Shown here piece by piece: positions 1 through 7,544 of a DNA stretch of 12,058 nt. The position numbers were made by a program, and so were the translations under genes. This stretch comes from an uncultured Clostridia bacterium. Its GTDB lineage: Bacteria; Bacillota; Clostridia; Christensenellales; DUVY01. How positions within the stretch are numbered: the stretch's first letter is position 1; the number at the start of each line of letters is the position of its first letter. The stretch spans positions 1 to 12,058 of the forward strand of contig CALAYY010000151.1 of assembly GCA_937895465.1 (NCBI GenBank). Reading direction: 5' to 3'. The notes beneath the pieces were generated by a model. That model was not told where the DNA came from. It did no database searches and was given only the letters and a program-made list of their open reading frames with translations.

Positions 1-487
1 AGAAAGAGGTTCAATAGGAGCTTGTAAACTAGAACAGGCTTTTGGAAAAGATTTTTTTGACAAAAACGGTGAGCTTATAAGACGCAAACTGTCAAAGTAT
101 GTATTTGGTAATCTCAAAAGAGTTCAGCTTCTCAATTCAATTACTCATCCCCTAATTAGGCAAGAAATTCACACACTGATAGGAAAATTAGAAGACTGCA
201 AGGCGGTTTTTATTATTATACCGCTATTAATAGAAAGCGGTATGAAGGATATGTTTGACCGTGTTTGGGTTATAACGGCTGATCAAGAGATACGCATAAA
301 AAGAATGATCGAGCGTGATAATATTAGCATACAACAGGCATATAATATTTTGAGTCATCAGGTAAGCGATGAGGTGCGGCTCAAAATTGCTGACCTTGTG
401 ATACATAATAATGGCAGCGAGCAGGAATTTATCGAAAAAATAAAAACCGAGTATCGCAAATTAATCCATGAATTGAGTACGGTTTGA
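1..487 (+). CDS. coaE: Dephospho-CoA kinase, 3' part (5' end outside window)
   Basis: This enzyme phosphorylates the 3'-hydroxyl of dephospho-CoA with ATP, the last step of coenzyme A synthesis, in the cytosol. The open frame runs from base 2 to the TGA at 485-487, giving 161 visible residues. Family members are about 200 residues, so roughly 40 N-terminal residues, including the P-loop, lie upstream of the window. Visible family motifs are a stretch like NSITHPLI (lid/CoA region), IPLLIESG, and the C-terminal part with RMIERDNIS, a conserved Gln in LSHQVS, and ADLVIHNNGS (usual form ADyvIdN.G). A Met codon at 242 is internal and not the start, because homologous sequence continues upstream of it. 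The stop overlaps the start of the next gene (TTGA), so the two are probably translationally coupled. Assignment is firm. Confidence 0.93.
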   Translation, partial: ERGSIGACKLEQAFGKDFFDKNGELIRRKLSKYVFGNLKRVQLLNSITHPLIRQEIHTLIGKLEDCKAVFIIIPLLIESGMKDMFDRVWVITADQEIRIKRMIERDNISIQQAYNILSHQVSDEVRLKIADLVIHNNGSEQEFIEKIKTEYRKLIHELSTV

Positions 488-1038
488 AAAAAAACAATGC
501 AATACGGACTTATGCTATAATCTTTTTGACGGCGGTTACATTAACGCTTTTTGCCGCCAATTTTTATATAGTTTTTTCTTATCCAATAAAATATAAGGAT
601 ATAATTGCAAAATATTCTCAAAGTTTTGATGTAGATAGGACTATGGTTTATTCGATTATAAGAGCTGAAAGCACCTTCAACCCAAAAGCCAGAAGTCAGT
701 CAGGGGCAATGGGGCTTATGCAGTTAATGCCGTCAACTGCTAGTATGCTCGCTCTTGACTTGGAAATGGATAATTTCACTTCAGATATGCTGTATGACCC
801 TGAAATTAATATAAAATTAGGTATAAGCTATTATGTCAGACTGTTAAAAAAATTTCAAAATTCAGATACCGCGCTTGCGGCATATAACGCAGGCGAAGGC
901 AATGTGTCTGCTTGGCTCAACAATCAAGAGTATTCAAGCGACGGCAAAACACTCAAAAAGATTCCATATATAGAAACACATAACTACATCAATAAAATCA
1001 AAAGAAATTACAGAGTGTATAATAACAGACTAAAATAA
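484..1038 (+). CDS. Membrane-anchored lytic transglycosylase (SLT domain)
   Basis: The protein should cleave the MurNAc-GlcNAc bond of peptidoglycan without water, forming 1,6-anhydroMurNAc, outside the membrane. It has 184 residues. Residues 10-33 form one hydrophobic segment after a basic N-terminus, a signal anchor. The SLT (Slt70-like, GH23) fold follows: IIRAES with predicted catalytic Glu62, then STFNP, GAMGLMQLMP (74-83) and AYNAG (133-137), which are the four hallmark motifs. The start is TTG at 484, overlapping the coaE stop. No clear Shine-Dalgarno sequence is visible, which fits coupling to coaE. I recall a coaE-transglycosylase pair as common in Clostridia, which supports both calls. 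Its substrate preference and its role (growth, division or sporulation) cannot be read from the sequence. Confidence 0.92.
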   Translation: MKKNNAIRTYAIIFLTAVTLTLFAANFYIVFSYPIKYKDIIAKYSQSFDVDRTMVYSIIRAESTFNPKARSQSGAMGLMQLMPSTASMLALDLEMDNFTSDMLYDPEINIKLGISYYVRLLKKFQNSDTALAAYNAGEGNVSAWLNNQEYSSDGKTLKKIPYIETHNYINKIKRNYRVYNNRLK

Positions 1039-1049
1039 GTTCTTTTTAA

Positions 1050-1078
1050 TTGACTTTAGCATGTATTCCCAATACAAT
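1050..1078 (+). promoter_or_regulatory. Sigma-A-type promoter of the glycosylation cassette
   Basis: TTGACT at 1050-1055 and TACAAT at 1073-1078 are separated by 17 bases, close to the consensus. The expected transcription start is about 6-8 bases after the -10 box, at about 1084-1086, which is the ATG of the next gene. The promoter lies in the 47-base gap after the transglycosylase gene. No terminator hairpin is visible in that gap, so some readthrough from coaE is also possible. Confidence 0.7.
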
Positions 1079-1085
1079 TTAGTTT

Positions 1086-2909
1086 ATGGAGAATGTTAAT
1101 ACTCAGGCAATAACCAAAAAACCAATAGAGTTATTTCGCCTTTTTCTTTATATAGGACTTGGGATAATTGTGTTTTATTATCTTCCGTATATAGCGGCGG
1201 GGGAAAATGCACATATACTTATTTTTGATAATTTAGATTCCGAAATATTGTTTTATAAACTTTCTGCCAAATATCTTTTTAATTTTAACGGCGTTATCCC
1301 TGAGGTTATGAACGGGCTTCCCATAGGCTCTGTCAATGTCTTTTCGCCTATTCAAACACTTGTATATATGATACTGCCGACATACTGGGCATATATGTTT
1401 AATGATTTTTGGGTAAAAATCATAGGGTTTTTGGGGCTGTATTTTTTATCAAACCGTATCTTAAATAATAAGTTTTGCTTTATAAGCTTTTTGACTTCGA
1501 CAATCTTTGCCTTATTGCCTGTTTATTCAGTCTACGGCTTATCCATATATGGTCAGCCAATATTAATACTAGCCGTCTGGAATCTATATAAAAAAGAAAA
1601 CAAACTAATATCTTATCTTCTTATAGCTTTGTTTGGGGTTTCGTCCTCATTAATTTTGACAGGGTATTATCTGCTTGCCTTTTTCGGACTGTTTTGTTTG
1701 GTTGTAACAATAAAAAAAGGCTTGAAAAACACATATCATCTTTGGCTTGGGCTTATAACGTTGACCTTAATATTTTTATTGACCAATAGCAAGATGATTT
1801 ATATGACGCTGTTTGACGGCTATGTGTCTATGCGTACCGAACGCATAGAACGTTCACTTGTCTTTATGAACAGACTGACCAGCACGGACTTTTTTTCAGA
1901 AGTGTTTGTTATGTTTTTTTCGGGACAAGTTCACGCAGTAAGCGGACATATATACAGCTATTTTGCACTTTTGCCAATGATTGTGTTTGCCGTTATCAAA
2001 AATAAGAATAATCAACTAAATGACGCTGACAAAAAATACATCAAAATTGTAATAGCACTTATTATATATAATTTTGCATGTGCACTAATCAACGGACTTT
2101 ATTACACTAAACCTGTTAACTACATTATTGAGCGTTTAGGTCCTTTGAGAGGTTTTCAATTTCACCGTATGTTTTTAAGCTATGCAATAACATGGGCAGT
2201 AATTTTTTCAATAAGCTTAAGTTTACTTAAAAAATGGGGAGTGTTTGAAAAAATTATCGAAGCAGCAACCCAACTAAAAAAGCCTGTGCGTATTATTGTA
2301 AGCACGGTTTTGTGTATGGTAATTTCTTTTTCTGTTTTGGGTGTATATGAAGGCATTACACATGATGTCGGATATTATGAAACAATAGGCAGGGTTTTTT
2401 ATCCAAACGAGATACAGGAAAACAATCCCACTTTTAAGCAATATGTCGGCAAAGATGTGTTTGATTCTATAAAAAACCATATAGGCAAGGATGTCAAGGA
2501 CTACAAAGTAGTAAGTTTGGGGATATATCCGGCTGCAGCCAGTATGAACGGCTTTTATACATTGGATGGCTTTTTCCAAAACTATCCCTTAGAATATAAG
2601 CACGATTTTAGAAAGATAATTGCAGGCGAATTAGAAAAAAGTGAGCATCTAAGAGAATATTTTGACTATTGGGGCAACAAGTGCTATATACTTACTTCAG
2701 AGTTTCCTAAAGAATATAAGATTTCAAAAAACGCCGATATTACTATTCAAAACCTAGAAATTGATACAGCACAGTTAAAAGCAATGGGAGGAGATTATAT
2801 TTTCTCAGCATTGCCTATTAACAACTTTGAAGAGCTTAGTTTAACTTTTGAGGGCAATTTTGATACTCCCACAAGTTTTTGGAGGATATATCTATATAAA
2901 GTCAGTTAA
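1086..2909 (+). CDS. DUF6044/YfhO-like polytopic membrane protein, probable GT-C glycosyltransferase (paralog 1)
   Basis: The protein has 607 residues. The first ~425 form about 10-12 membrane segments (for example 17-37, and hydrophobic runs near 100-125, 175-210, 220-240, 320-345 and 365-420), and the last ~170 form a soluble, probably extracytoplasmic domain. An acidic motif DNLDSE (D48, D51, E53) follows the first membrane segment, where GT-C transferases carry their catalytic acidic residues. The C-terminal domain holds MNGFYTLDG, YKHDFRKIIA and YWGNKCYI, all repeated in the paralog at 3526-5298. I recall this pattern from the DUF6044 family (Bacillus YkoS type), not checked by search. 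Neighbouring GtrA and GtrB genes suggest it transfers a lipid-linked sugar to an envelope polymer; the acceptor is unknown. No Shine-Dalgarno precedes the ATG and no other plausible start follows before the conserved region, which fits leaderless translation. Confidence 0.8.
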   Translation: MENVNTQAITKKPIELFRLFLYIGLGIIVFYYLPYIAAGENAHILIFDNLDSEILFYKLSAKYLFNFNGVIPEVMNGLPIGSVNVFSPIQTLVYMILPTYWAYMFNDFWVKIIGFLGLYFLSNRILNNKFCFISFLTSTIFALLPVYSVYGLSIYGQPILILAVWNLYKKENKLISYLLIALFGVSSSLILTGYYLLAFFGLFCLVVTIKKGLKNTYHLWLGLITLTLIFLLTNSKMIYMTLFDGYVSMRTERIERSLVFMNRLTSTDFFSEVFVMFFSGQVHAVSGHIYSYFALLPMIVFAVIKNKNNQLNDADKKYIKIVIALIIYNFACALINGLYYTKPVNYIIERLGPLRGFQFHRMFLSYAITWAVIFSISLSLLKKWGVFEKIIEAATQLKKPVRIIVSTVLCMVISFSVLGVYEGITHDVGYYETIGRVFYPNEIQENNPTFKQYVGKDVFDSIKNHIGKDVKDYKVVSLGIYPAAASMNGFYTLDGFFQNYPLEYKHDFRKIIAGELEKSEHLREYFDYWGNKCYILTSEFPKEYKISKNADITIQNLEIDTAQLKAMGGDYIFSALPINNFEELSLTFEGNFDTPTSFWRIYLYKVS

Positions 2910-2913
2910 TGCC

Positions 2914-2941
2914 TTGATAAAAAAGATATATCATATATAAT
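2914..2941 (+). promoter_or_regulatory. Internal promoter ahead of the gtrA-like gene
   Basis: TTGATA at 2914-2919 and a perfect TATAAT at 2936-2941 are separated by 16 bases. A start near 2948 would leave a leader of about 28 bases containing the AGGTG ribosome binding site at 2964-2968. It lies in the 66-base gap after paralog 1 and could drive gtrA, paralog 2 and gtrB independently. The gap is very AT-rich, so a chance match is possible. Confidence 0.5.
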
Positions 2942-2975
2942 GGTATATAAAGAAATAAATTACAGGTGAAAAACA

Positions 2976-3521
2976 TTGAATAAGATAAAAGAACTGATTA
3001 ACAACTTTGAAAAGGCACATCCAAGGCTTTGGGAGATTTTTAAATTTTTGGTAGTAGGCGGTTTTGCCACACTTATTGATATGATTATTATGGCGGTTGT
3101 CATTTATTTTGTCAATATGAAGGTCTTCTCGTATAACTTTTTTAATGTAATTTTAGAAAGTTCTAAGCGAAAAAATGAGATTTTGGCTTATTCATCCGTA
3201 TTAGGAACGGGGCTTGGCTTTTTGTTAGGGCTTGTCTTTAACTATATAATGAGCGTCAAAGTTGTCTTTGCACATAAAGAATATGCCAAGACATTTAACG
3301 GTGCAGTGCTGTTTGTTGTTTTGTCTGTTATCGGCTTTTTTATTCATCTGGGCGGAATGTGGCTGTTTTTTGAAAAGCTAAGAATAGATTACTGGATTGT
3401 AAAAATAGTTATAACAATTTTTGTGCTGGTGTTTAATTATATAACCCGAAAATTCTTTATATTTAGAGCGGATAAAGCTAATCTAAATTCACCAAACCCC
3501 AATAATATAGATAAGGGTTAG
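2976..3521 (+). CDS. GtrA-family flippase-like membrane protein
   Basis: GtrA proteins are small four-helix membrane proteins thought to flip undecaprenyl-phosphate-linked sugars across the membrane. This one has 181 residues, with membrane segments near 21-47, 71-92, 107-133 and 138-158. Family marks are FKFLVVGGFATLIDM at 22-36 and two related motifs after helices 2 and 4, NYIMSVKVVF (89-98) and NYITRKFFIF (154-163), which fit the internal pseudo-repeat of the family. It is longer than the usual 120-150 residues because of a polar loop around 48-69 and extended tails. The TTG start is set by AGGTG at 2964-2968, seven bases upstream. The next gene starts four bases after its stop. The neighbouring GtrB and GT-C-like proteins make a role in a three-component glycosylation system likely. 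Confidence 0.88.
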   Translation: MNKIKELINNFEKAHPRLWEIFKFLVVGGFATLIDMIIMAVVIYFVNMKVFSYNFFNVILESSKRKNEILAYSSVLGTGLGFLLGLVFNYIMSVKVVFAHKEYAKTFNGAVLFVVLSVIGFFIHLGGMWLFFEKLRIDYWIVKIVITIFVLVFNYITRKFFIFRADKANLNSPNPNNIDKG

Positions 3522-3525
3522 CAAT

Positions 3526-5298
3526 ATGCAAGAAGAAAGAATTATGCAATCTTCTTACATAAGACCTGCAATCAATTCATTATATAAAAATTATATCTTT
3601 TGGGGAATAGTATTAATTTTTATTTATATGCTGCCCAATATTATTTTAGGGCAGAACAGCTATCTGTTTTTGTTTGATAATTGGGACAGCGAGATTTTGT
3701 TTTATAATCTCAACGCCAAATATTTTTTTGATTATAACGGCAAAATGCCCGAAATAATGAACGGGCTTGCAACAGGTTCTGTCAATGTCTTTTCGCCTAT
3801 TCAAACACTTGTATATATGATATTGCCATCGTATTGGGCATATATCTTTAATGATTTTTGGGTGCGTATAATTAGTTTTTTGGGTACTTTTTTATTAATA
3901 AGAAAAATGCTAGGCAAAGACTATGCTTGGATTGGGTTTTTGGCAGGCGTGATCTTGTCATATCTGCCTATTTTTACAGTTTACGGAACATCAATCAATG
4001 GACAGCCAATGCTGGCTTATGCTGTCTGGAATCTGGCACAAAACCGCAAAAAAATATTTTCCTATACTTATGCTGTCTTTTTTGGCTTATCGTCATCTGT
4101 TGTTTTGACTGGGTATTATCTTCTGCCTTTTATGTTGATTTTTGCAATCATCATGACTGTCAAAAAGGGCTTTAGAGCATCAATTCATATCTATATAGCT
4201 ATTGCAATTATCTCTTTTTGCTATCTTTTGACTAGCTTCAAAATGATTTATAACCTTGTGTTTTTGGATTTTGAAACTATGCGGTCTGAAAGAGTGACTA
4301 ATTCAATCAACATAAGCGAGTTTTTCAGGGTGTTTTTTGGCGGACATATGCATGCAATTTCTGTGCAAGTTTACGCATTTATTGTACTTGTACCTGTAAT
4401 TATTATAATGTTTTTCAAAATAAAAGCAGGTACTTTAGATAAAAACGACAATAAATATCTCAATATTATATGGGCATTATTGGGCTATAATATTGTTGCG
4501 GCAATTTTAAACAGCTTTTATGTTGAATTTATATTCAAATTTGAATATCGAAGATTATTTTTTAGCTGTCCTGTTACATGGAATATAATCTTTGCTTTGA
4601 GTTTGTTTTTACTTGTTCGCTGGCAGGTGTTTTCAAAAATCAATTTTTTTGATAAGCTAAAAAAGCCTGTAGTTTGCCTATTGACTGTGTTAATAGCTTT
4701 TGTAAGTGCTTTTTCAATTACATCTATTTATGAGAGCTTGCCTTTGGGCTTTAATTATGTGTATTTCCAAAATGTTAAGCGTATCTTTTACCGTCCCACT
4801 ATCAATGAAGATTATATTACTTACAATCAATATATGGACACAAAGTTATTTGACCAAATAAAGCAGCATATAGGCAAGGACGAGTCTGAATATAAGGTTG
4901 TAAGTGTGGCAATGTACCCTGCAATTGCAAGCATGAACGGTTTTTATACCTTGGATGGATATTTTCAGATGTATGAACTAAGCTATAAGCATGAATTTAG
5001 AGAAATAATTGCGGCAGAGTTAGAAAAAGATGAGGGTTTAAAGAGATATTATGACAAATGGGGCAATAAGTGCTTTATTTTCAGTGCAGAACTAGGCAAA
5101 AACTACTTTTTTTCTAAAGACAGCGGCAAAACATTAAAAAGTTTAGAAATCAATACTCAAAAGCTCAAAGAAATGGGCGGCGAATATGTTTTGAGTGCAT
5201 TGGAAATACAAAATCATAATGAAATAGGACTTCAATTTGAAGGTGTGTTTACAACACCGCAAAGTTTTTTTGAGATATATCTATATAAGGTTAAATAA
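3526..5298 (+). CDS. DUF6044/YfhO-like polytopic membrane protein, probable GT-C glycosyltransferase (paralog 2)
   Basis: The protein has 590 residues and is collinear with paralog 1 (1086-2909) over its whole length, by eye about half identical and higher in the C-terminal domain. It has the same plan: one N-terminal membrane helix (about 21-42), the acidic motif DNWDSE (D51, D54, E56), multiple membrane segments, then a soluble domain with MNGFYTLDG, YKHEFREIIA and WGNKCFIF. It differs mainly in the central loops and in lacking part of the segment near paralog-1 residues 255-270. The start at ATG 3526 is preceded by AAGGG at 3513-3517; a second in-frame ATG at 3544 also has a purine-rich upstream stretch and cannot be excluded. 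It likely transfers the same or a related lipid-linked sugar as paralog 1, possibly to a different acceptor or linkage. Function is inferred from context. Confidence 0.8.
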   Translation: MQEERIMQSSYIRPAINSLYKNYIFWGIVLIFIYMLPNIILGQNSYLFLFDNWDSEILFYNLNAKYFFDYNGKMPEIMNGLATGSVNVFSPIQTLVYMILPSYWAYIFNDFWVRIISFLGTFLLIRKMLGKDYAWIGFLAGVILSYLPIFTVYGTSINGQPMLAYAVWNLAQNRKKIFSYTYAVFFGLSSSVVLTGYYLLPFMLIFAIIMTVKKGFRASIHIYIAIAIISFCYLLTSFKMIYNLVFLDFETMRSERVTNSINISEFFRVFFGGHMHAISVQVYAFIVLVPVIIIMFFKIKAGTLDKNDNKYLNIIWALLGYNIVAAILNSFYVEFIFKFEYRRLFFSCPVTWNIIFALSLFLLVRWQVFSKINFFDKLKKPVVCLLTVLIAFVSAFSITSIYESLPLGFNYVYFQNVKRIFYRPTINEDYITYNQYMDTKLFDQIKQHIGKDESEYKVVSVAMYPAIASMNGFYTLDGYFQMYELSYKHEFREIIAAELEKDEGLKRYYDKWGNKCFIFSAELGKNYFFSKDSGKTLKSLEINTQKLKEMGGEYVLSALEIQNHNEIGLQFEGVFTTPQSFFEIYLYKVK

Positions 5299-5310
5299 AG
5301 GAGAATAAAA

Positions 5311-6240
5311 ATGTCTGTTAAGTATTCTATAATTATACCCGTTTACAACGAAGAAAAGGTTTTGGATAAGTGCTATGAAGAAGTCAAAAAGACGGCAGAG
5401 AAATTTGATGACAAGTACGAGATAGTTTTTGTCAATGACGGAAGCGTGGACAAGTCTTTGGATATGCTAAAGGATATTGCTAAGTCAGACAAGACAGTTA
5501 AGGTAGTATCATTCAGCCGTAATTTTGGACATCAACCGGCGGTAAGTGCAGGGATGAAAGAGGCAGTAGGTGAAGCACTAATAATTTTGGATGCCGATTT
5601 ACAGGACCCGCCCGAAGTAGTGCATGAAATGATAAAAAAATGGAAGGAAGGCTATGATATTGTTTATGGTAAGCGTTCCAAAAGAGCAGGCGAAAAGCCG
5701 TTAAAAAAGTTTACAGCATTTTTGTATTATAGATTTTTGGCACGTATTACTGGGCTTAATATCCCCAAAGATACAGGAGATTTCAGGCTGATTTCAAGAA
5801 AAGCCGCGGATGCCATTATTAATATGCCCGAAAAAAACAGGTACTTAAGAGGTATGAATACTTGGGTAGGATTTAAGCAAATTGAAGTCTTATACGATCG
5901 AAGTGCAAGAGCAGCAGGCGAAACCAAATACACCATGAAAAAAATGGTCAAGCTTGCAAGCGACGGTATTATAAGCAACACCAATTTTCCGCTTTCTTTT
6001 ATTATGAGTTTGGGAATATTTTTTGGTGTAATGTCCTTCTTGGGATATGTCGCTGTACTTACTTTACAACTGCTTGGGATAATTGCCAATCCTATTTATT
6101 GGATGTTTCCGTCATTGGGATTGTGTCTTGGTATTGTATTAATGGCACTTGGCATAATAGGAATATATTTGGGCAGAGTGTATGACGAAGTAAAAGACCG
6201 CCCTATTTATATTATCAGCGAAAAAATTAATTTTGAATAA
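5311..6240 (+). CDS. GtrB/DPM1-type polyprenyl-phosphate glycosyltransferase (GT2)
   Basis: The enzyme should transfer a sugar from a nucleotide sugar to undecaprenyl phosphate on the inner face of the membrane. It has 309 residues. The GT2 domain shows SIIIPVYNEE (6-15), VNDGS (41-45), FSRNFGHQ (68-75) and DADLQDPP (94-101), where D94 and D96 are the metal/nucleotide-sugar acidic residues. TGDFRLISR (155-163) and AGETKY (202-207) are typical of the bactoprenol glucosyltransferase/DPM1 group. Two membrane helices at about 230-256 and 265-289 are followed by LGRVYDEVKDRP (287-298), the usual C-terminal signature. AAGGAG at 5298-5303 sits seven bases before the ATG, a strong ribosome binding site that overlaps the stop of paralog 2. 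The sugar (glucose, GlcNAc or other) cannot be told. It is the last gene before an intrinsic terminator. Confidence 0.92.
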   Translation: MSVKYSIIIPVYNEEKVLDKCYEEVKKTAEKFDDKYEIVFVNDGSVDKSLDMLKDIAKSDKTVKVVSFSRNFGHQPAVSAGMKEAVGEALIILDADLQDPPEVVHEMIKKWKEGYDIVYGKRSKRAGEKPLKKFTAFLYYRFLARITGLNIPKDTGDFRLISRKAADAIINMPEKNRYLRGMNTWVGFKQIEVLYDRSARAAGETKYTMKKMVKLASDGIISNTNFPLSFIMSLGIFFGVMSFLGYVAVLTLQLLGIIANPIYWMFPSLGLCLGIVLMALGIIGIYLGRVYDEVKDRPIYIISEKINFE

Positions 6241-6251
6241 AACTTAATAGG

Positions 6252-6285
6252 AAGCCTTCTTTATGTAAGAAGGCTTTGCTTTTTA
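6252..6285 (+). terminator. Rho-independent terminator of the glycosylation cassette
   Basis: A perfect 9-bp stem (AGCCTTCTT at 6253-6261 pairing with AAGAAGGCT at 6267-6275) encloses a 5-base loop, with one further A-T pair at the base. It is followed by a T-rich tail, TTTGCTTTTT. It starts 12 bases after the gtrB-like stop. Confidence 0.88.
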
Positions 6286-6390
6286 AATGCTTTATCAACT
6301 TTCATAAAGAATATTATTTTCTAATAACTGCATTTCTTGCAGTCATAAAAAGCACACTAAAAATAATATATTTTATAGCGGCATCAAATC

Positions 6391-6456
6391 ATTGGTTATA
6401 ATTGTATAATTGGCTTATAATTGTATTGACTGTAATTATATAACAATGGTATAATT
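6391..6456 (+). promoter_or_regulatory. Repeat cluster, candidate operator of the amino-sugar operon
   Basis: ATTGG(C)TTATAATTGTAT occurs twice in near tandem (6391-6407 and 6409-6426). The core ATAATT recurs at 6398, 6406, 6417 and 6451, with an inverted AATTAT at 6434. The second repeat overlaps the first base of the -35 box and the last core overlaps the -10 box, which suits repressor binding, plausibly by the ROK repressor at 9729-10853. The region is almost pure A/T, so part of this repetition may be compositional. Confidence 0.35.
6426..6455 (+). promoter_or_regulatory. Sigma-A promoter with extended -10, amino-sugar operon
   Basis: TTGACT at 6426-6431 and TATAAT at 6450-6455 are 18 bases apart, and the -10 is preceded by TGG, making an extended -10 (TGnTATAAT). 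Transcription would start near 6462, about 30 bases before the ATG at 6492. The rest of the gap from 6286 to 6390 holds one short hairpin (6327-6343) and no recognisable riboswitch. Confidence 0.75.
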
Positions 6457-6491
6457 ATTAAACTAAATTTAATAAATAGGTGAAAAAAATT

Positions 6492-7529
6492 ATGACTTTA
6501 ATGGAAAACGAAATTTTTCAGCAACCCGATGTTTTAAAAGATTGTCTTGACTTTAATAAGCAGACTATAATAGAGCTTGTTAAAGCACTAAAGAAAAAGA
6601 AAATAAACAATGTTGTTGTTGCAGCACGTGGCAGCAGTGACAACGCATCCAACTATTTCAAATATTGTTTTGAAAGCCTGGCAGGCTTGCCTGTTTCGCT
6701 TGCGGCACCCAGTATCAACACTTTGTATAACGGCAGCCTTAACCTTAGCAACAGTATGGTTATAGGCGTTTCTCAAAGCGGTGCGGCAGAAGATGTTATG
6801 GCTGTACTTAACAACGGAAAAGCTACAGGTGCTGTTACTGTATGTATAACCAATAACTTAGAATCCAAAATGGCTAAGCTTGCTGATTTTCATCTTTATT
6901 GCAACGCAAAAGAAGAAAAAAGTGTAGCAGCTACTAAGACTTTTACAGCCCAGATGTATCTTATGGCTAATTTGGCGGCATATTATGCAGACAACAACGA
7001 GGTTAAGGCAGAATTAGAAAGCGTACCTCAAAATCTGATTAAGGTGCTCGGATTAAAAGACCAGATTGCAGTTTTGAGCCAAAAATATAAGGATATGAAA
7101 TCTTTGGTGGTTTTGGCACGTGGCACTAACTATGCCATTGCTCAAGAAACCGCATTAAAAGTTCAGGAAACCACATACATCAATGCCCGTCCATATGCGG
7201 CAAGTGATTTTCACCACGGACCTTTTGCAATTGTTGACGAGAACTCTACCTTAATGCTTATAGCACCCAAAGGTGTGAGCCAAAAAGATATGGTTGAAAT
7301 GAAAGACAAACTCTTAGGAGTTAATGCCAAGGTTATTGTTATGACCAATGACCAAGATATTGCAAAAAACGCTACAGATACAATGCTTTTACCAGTTGAA
7401 GGCTCTGACTATGTAACACCTTTTTATAATGTTGTTGCTTCTCAGCTTTGGGCATGCTTTATGAGTTTAGCCCGCGGACTTAACCCTGATGCTCCCAGAG
7501 GACTCAAAAAGGTTACCATAACAAAATAA
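6492..7529 (+). CDS. GlmS-like SIS-domain sugar-phosphate isomerase/deaminase (GlmD/NagB-II/AgaS type)
   Basis: The protein corresponds to the isomerase half of glucosamine-6-phosphate synthase, two SIS domains, without the glutaminase half. It probably converts an amino-sugar 6-phosphate to a ketose 6-phosphate and ammonia in the cytosol. Of 345 residues, the phosphate-binding VSQSG is at 93-97 and EEKSVAATKTFTAQ at 141-154. Residues matching the E. coli GlmS catalytic set are present: E226 and H242 (in HHGP) have the same 16-residue spacing as E488/H504, and K340 in the C-terminal tail PRGLKK matches K603. I chose ATG 6492 because AGGTG at 6478-6482 lies nine bases before it; a GTG at 6480 would add four residues but is itself part of that Shine-Dalgarno. 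It leads the operon with a deacetylase and a ROK kinase. Glucosamine-6-P versus galactosamine-6-P cannot be decided. Confidence 0.85.
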   Translation: MTLMENEIFQQPDVLKDCLDFNKQTIIELVKALKKKKINNVVVAARGSSDNASNYFKYCFESLAGLPVSLAAPSINTLYNGSLNLSNSMVIGVSQSGAAEDVMAVLNNGKATGAVTVCITNNLESKMAKLADFHLYCNAKEEKSVAATKTFTAQMYLMANLAAYYADNNEVKAELESVPQNLIKVLGLKDQIAVLSQKYKDMKSLVVLARGTNYAIAQETALKVQETTYINARPYAASDFHHGPFAIVDENSTLMLIAPKGVSQKDMVEMKDKLLGVNAKVIVMTNDQDIAKNATDTMLLPVEGSDYVTPFYNVVASQLWACFMSLARGLNPDAPRGLKKVTITK

Positions 7530-7544
7530 TATTAGGATTAACAA

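Noticed and set aside
242..244. ATG at 242 as the start of coaE
   Set aside because: Conserved CoaE sequence continues upstream in the same frame to the window edge, so this Met is internal.
3927..4175. Overlapping + strand open frame within DUF6044 paralog 2
   Set aside because: It is an alternative frame inside a gene whose own frame is conserved with paralog 1.
5727..6089. Open frame of 120 codons on the minus strand within the gtrB-like gene
   Set aside because: It lies wholly opposite a strongly conserved GT2 gene, has no ribosome binding site I can see, and its translation resembles no family.
6327..6343. Small hairpin ACTGCA-TTTCT-TGCAGT
   Set aside because: The stem is only six base pairs, has no T tract after it, and lies upstream of the promoter. 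It is too weak to call as a terminator or operator.
6286..6491. glmS ribozyme or other riboswitch upstream of the GlmS-like gene
   Set aside because: The expected leader after the promoter is only about 30 bases, too short for a glmS ribozyme, and no conserved riboswitch core is visible in the region.
6480..6491. GTG at 6480 as the start of the SIS gene
   Set aside because: No ribosome binding site precedes it, while the GTG itself is part of an AGGTG placed correctly for the ATG at 6492.
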